Below are positions 61,668 through 64,000 of a DNA stretch of 64,000 bases, piece by piece. Source of the stretch: Sedimentibacter acidaminivorans. GTDB taxonomy: Bacteria > Bacillota > Clostridia > Tissierellales > Sedimentibacteraceae. The DNA is taken from positions 124,001 to 188,000 of the forward strand of contig NZ_JAGGKS010000001.1 of NCBI RefSeq assembly GCF_017873955.1, read 5' to 3'. The first letter of the stretch is position 1. Each line of letters opens with the position of its first letter. Both the position numbers and the translations under genes were made by a program. The notes below the pieces were generated by a model. The model saw only the letters and a program-made list of their open reading frames with translations, searched no databases and was not told the DNA's origin.

Positions 61668-62444
61668 TTATGCCTCAAGTGCAGCAATTCCCTGTACCAA
61701 TCCAATACTTTTTAAATGTTCTACATGCTGACAGTTTTCAAAATTAGGAGCAATAGGGGTAACAGAAATATAGCCTTGCTTTACATAATCTATATCCGAA
61801 TCTTCCTCCACATTAGATGAGTCTTTCAAATTCAGTTCATAACTGCTTGTTTCATCATTTACTTTTTCTTCTTTAAAATAGAAAGGATACTGTCCTGGCG
61901 GTGATAGTCTTGCATAAACTGCACCCTTAAATTCATCTGGTTCACATGAAGGAATATTAACATTGAGCACATAGTTATTGTTCATTGCAAGTTTAATATA
62001 CTTATCTATAAAATCACCGAGATATCTGCGGCAAACATCAAAATTACTTCCATCCAACGAAAGAACCAGTGACGGTATCTTATACTGATATCCTTCTATT
62101 GCTCCGGCTACTGTTCCTGAATATAATATGTCTCCACCATAATTTGTGCCATTGTTAATACCTGAAAGTATGAGATCTGGCTTTTCTTTAAGCAAATTAT
62201 TAAGAGCTAAGCGCACACAATCTGCAGGTGTACTTCCTATGCTCCATGCACTTGCAACCTTTACCGGAAAATTATATTTCTTGACAATTATAGGTTCATG
62301 TATGGTTATACCGTGAGACACTGCACTTCTTTGTCTATCAGGTGCCGCCACGTAAATTTCTCCAAATTCCTTAACTATCTCAGCTAATACCTCTATTCCT
62401 TCTGCAAATATTCCGTCATCGTTTGTTAATAGAATTTTTATCAT
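61668..62444 (-). CDS. surE: 5'/3'-nucleotidase SurE
   Basis: Metal-dependent nucleoside monophosphate phosphatase. ATG 62444 follows AGAGGTG. About 258 residues, normal. Conserved metal and phosphate sites: LTNDDGIFAEGIEVL, DRQRSAVSHGITIH, ILSGINNGTNYGGDILYSGT. The family acts in stationary-phase or nucleotide salvage. Terminates close to repeat array 17. Confidence 0.93.
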   Translation of the reverse strand: MIKILLTNDDGIFAEGIEVLAEIVKEFGEIYVAAPDRQRSAVSHGITIHEPIIVKKYNFPVKVASAWSIGSTPADCVRLALNNLLKEKPDLILSGINNGTNYGGDILYSGTVAGAIEGYQYKIPSLVLSLDGSNFDVCRRYLGDFIDKYIKLAMNNNYVLNVNIPSCEPDEFKGAVYARLSPPGQYPFYFKEEKVNDETSSYELNLKDSSNVEEDSDIDYVKQGYISVTPIAPNFENCQHVEHLKSIGLVQGIAALEA

Positions 62445-62526
62445 AATTAAATACACCTCTGCGATATATATTTTAGTAAATTTATTATATCATTAATATA
62501 AAAATACTTCAAATATTAAATTGCTT

Positions 62527-63363
62527 TTACCAAACAGGGATTGACGAGCCTTTAGAATCTTCTTCAATAACAGCCTTTGTGGCATCTGTCTGATAAATCT
62601 CTACAATGCGATTATATACTTCATTATCCTTATCCTCAGTACGTGCAACTATTATGTTTATATAAGGATTCTCTCCTGGTTTTGCATTTTCTAATACTAT
62701 TGCGTCCTGTGTTGGGATGTATCCTGCATCTGTAGCTACTCCTGAGTTTATTACTGCTAATGGTACTTCCTCTAATGAGGCAGGAATATTAGTTGCAGCC
62801 AACTCTACAATCTTAAAACTTCTAGGATTTTCAATATCCTTAATTGTAGGTGTATTACCTGCAGCAGGATTTACATTGATAAGGTCATTTGCTTGAAGTA
62901 ATAATAATGCTCTTCCTCCATTTGTAACATCGTCAGGAATTACGATTGTAGCTCCATCTTCTAACTCTTCAATATTTTGAATCTGTTTAGAATATAGCCC
63001 TAGTGGTGCAAAAAAGGTTTCTCCTATAACTGATAGTTCATAACCATGTTGTTCAGCTTCTTTGTTCAGATAGATATAATGCTGAAATGCATTTAATTCT
63101 ATTTCACCAGAATCTAATGCAGCATTAGGAAGAGGATAGGAATCAAAGAAAATAAGCTCGATATCAATGTTTTCCTTTGCTGCTTCTTCCTTAACATGAT
63201 TCCAAACCTTAGAGTCACTACCTGTCAAACCAACTCTTACAACAGTTACTTCTTCACCATTTGAATTGCTATTGTCTGCGTTTTTATTTTCCTTACTACT
63301 GCAACCTACTGCTAATATAGATAATATTAAGACTAAAACTAAAATTAATTTTTTCATTTTCAA
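62527..63363 (-). CDS. metQ: Methionine ABC transporter substrate-binding lipoprotein
   Basis: 278 residues. Lipoprotein signal with lipobox LAVGC at about residue 21, a Ser/Asn linker, then the NlpA/MetQ domain: VRVGLTGSDSKVWNHVKEEA, IELIFFDSYPLPNAALDSG, LNAFQHYIYLN, TIVIPDDVTNGGRALLLLQ. RBS AAGGAG. Sits 10 bp beyond metI. Imports methionine or a related compound. Confidence 0.92.
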   Translation of the reverse strand: MKMKKLILVLVLILSILAVGCSSKENKNADNSNSNGEEVTVVRVGLTGSDSKVWNHVKEEAAKENIDIELIFFDSYPLPNAALDSGEIELNAFQHYIYLNKEAEQHGYELSVIGETFFAPLGLYSKQIQNIEELEDGATIVIPDDVTNGGRALLLLQANDLINVNPAAGNTPTIKDIENPRSFKIVELAATNIPASLEEVPLAVINSGVATDAGYIPTQDAIVLENAKPGENPYINIIVARTEDKDNEVYNRIVEIYQTDATKAVIEEDSKGSSIPVW

Positions 63364-63373
63364 ATTCTCCTTT

Positions 63374-64000
63374 TTAATGTGATGTTTTTTTTATTATGAT
63401 GTTGCCTATAAATTGAATTATTGTAACAAAAATTAAGATTACAATAACTGAAACATAAGTTATATCCTGATAAAATCTATTATGACCATATCTAATTACA
63501 AAGGATCCAAGTCCACCACCTCCTACTGCACCACCCATGGCTGTTAACCCCAATAAACTAATAGTTGTAATAGTGGTTGAACGTGCCAGAGCGGGGATAC
63601 TCTCTTTGAGATAAACCCTAAAAATAATTCCCAATGGAGAAAGCCCCATAGACTGAGCTGCTTCTATCAACCCATTATCAATATCTGAAAGCGCCATATC
63701 TACCTGCCTTATAAAGAATGGTGTACATCCTACCACAAGAGGAAAGATTGTTCCCTTTACTCCAATAAAGGTTCCAACAATAAGCTTTGTCAATGGAATT
63801 AAGGCGGTAATTAATATTACAAATGGAATAGATCTAAATAAATTAACCACACCATCAAGTATTCTATGAACAGCTCTGTTTTCAAGAATATTTCCTTTTC
63901 TTGTGACCACCAACAAAGTTCCTAAAAACAGACCTACTATGAAAGAATATGTTCCTGATAAAAAAAGCATCTGCAGTGTTTCACTGATACTCTTAACAAA
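63374..64000 (-). CDS. metI: Methionine ABC transporter permease, 5' end beyond the window
   Basis: MetI-type permease with at least five membrane helices. The frame stays open to base 64000 (FVKSISETLQ before the first in-window Met), so the start lies outside. The EAA-like loop DIDNGLIEAAQSMGLSPLGI and the GGGGLGSFVIRYG ending are typical. A metN ATPase gene is expected upstream, outside the window. Confidence 0.92.
   Translation of the reverse strand, partial: FVKSISETLQMLFLSGTYSFIVGLFLGTLLVVTRKGNILENRAVHRILDGVVNLFRSIPFVILITALIPLTKLIVGTFIGVKGTIFPLVVGCTPFFIRQVDMALSDIDNGLIEAAQSMGLSPLGIIFRVYLKESIPALARSTTITTISLLGLTAMGGAVGGGGLGSFVIRYGHNRFYQDITYVSVIVILIFVTIIQFIGNIIIKKTSH

Overview
The window is low-GC DNA with Shine-Dalgarno-led genes, mostly on the minus strand. 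It suggests an anaerobic, spore-forming, motile Clostridia-type Firmicute, judging from the sporulation pair ytrH/ytrI, ferredoxin, large chemoreceptors, a sigma-54 enhancer-binding regulator, c-di-GMP-I riboswitches and a PyrR-type attenuator. A genus such as Sedimentibacter would only be a guess.

Layout. 0-6.4 kb: a surface-glycan operon whose four sugar genes match the UDP-bacillosamine route (PglF, PglE, PglC, PglD types) plus a Wzy/ligase-type membrane protein. 6.5-9.5 kb: YtrI/YtrH, VanZ-like protein and a MATE exporter behind an attenuator-like leader. 9.5-16.3 kb: debris of a MerR/ABC cassette, then a peptide-scavenging module (VanX-like dipeptidase broken by a 109-bp tandem duplication, M20 amidohydrolase, YfcC transporter, beta-lactamase-fold protein, sigma-54 activator) with a textbook -24/-12 promoter in front of the transporter. 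16.6-30.7 kb: two chemoreceptors (one under a c-di-GMP-I riboswitch), tRNA-Leu, a DUF362 ferredoxin-like protein, a terpenoid-synthase-fold protein, decayed TetR/ABC genes, a TipA-type MerR regulator and a MutS-like ATPase.

31-61.6 kb is the most accessory-looking part. It holds a DUF1874 protein with all four catalytic positions of the AcrIII-1/Crn2 ring nucleases, an XRE-ImmA/IrrE-PIN cassette, a SEC-C protein, an Abi_2 (AbiF/AbiD-like) gene preceded by a small structured RNA and sitting between a full codA and a 674-bp partial codA duplicate, codBA with a PyrR-type attenuator, an enoate-reductase-like flavoenzyme with divergent TetR, a PsuG-like glycosidase with a sugar-type ABC importer, Cu/Zn SOD, a second MATE, ferredoxin, a c-di-GMP-controlled secreted protein, a DUF6765 protein, an amidohydrolase, ChrA, a RAYT (REP-associated Y1 transposase), and a riboflavin kinase fused to an OmpR-type winged helix next to a broken ribU. 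The window ends with surE and metQ/metI.

The unifying structure is a short repeat (core AAGTTAAGTACCTGG) found at 17 loci, only between 31.4 and 61.6 kb, always in the same orientation. At 13 of 17 loci it lies 0-30 bp beyond the stop codon of a minus-strand gene. It flanks the RAYT on both sides, supplies stop codons or N-terminal codons to some genes, and marks the edges of several truncated genes. Separate REP-like families (GGGGACGTTTCATC and GGGGACGGTTC types) occur only at 19.8-26.4 kb. The strongest candidates for something undescribed are this 3'-end-associated repeat/RAYT system, the riboflavin kinase-winged-helix fusion, the Abi gene with its pseudoknotted leader RNA, and the orphan ring-nuclease homologue.
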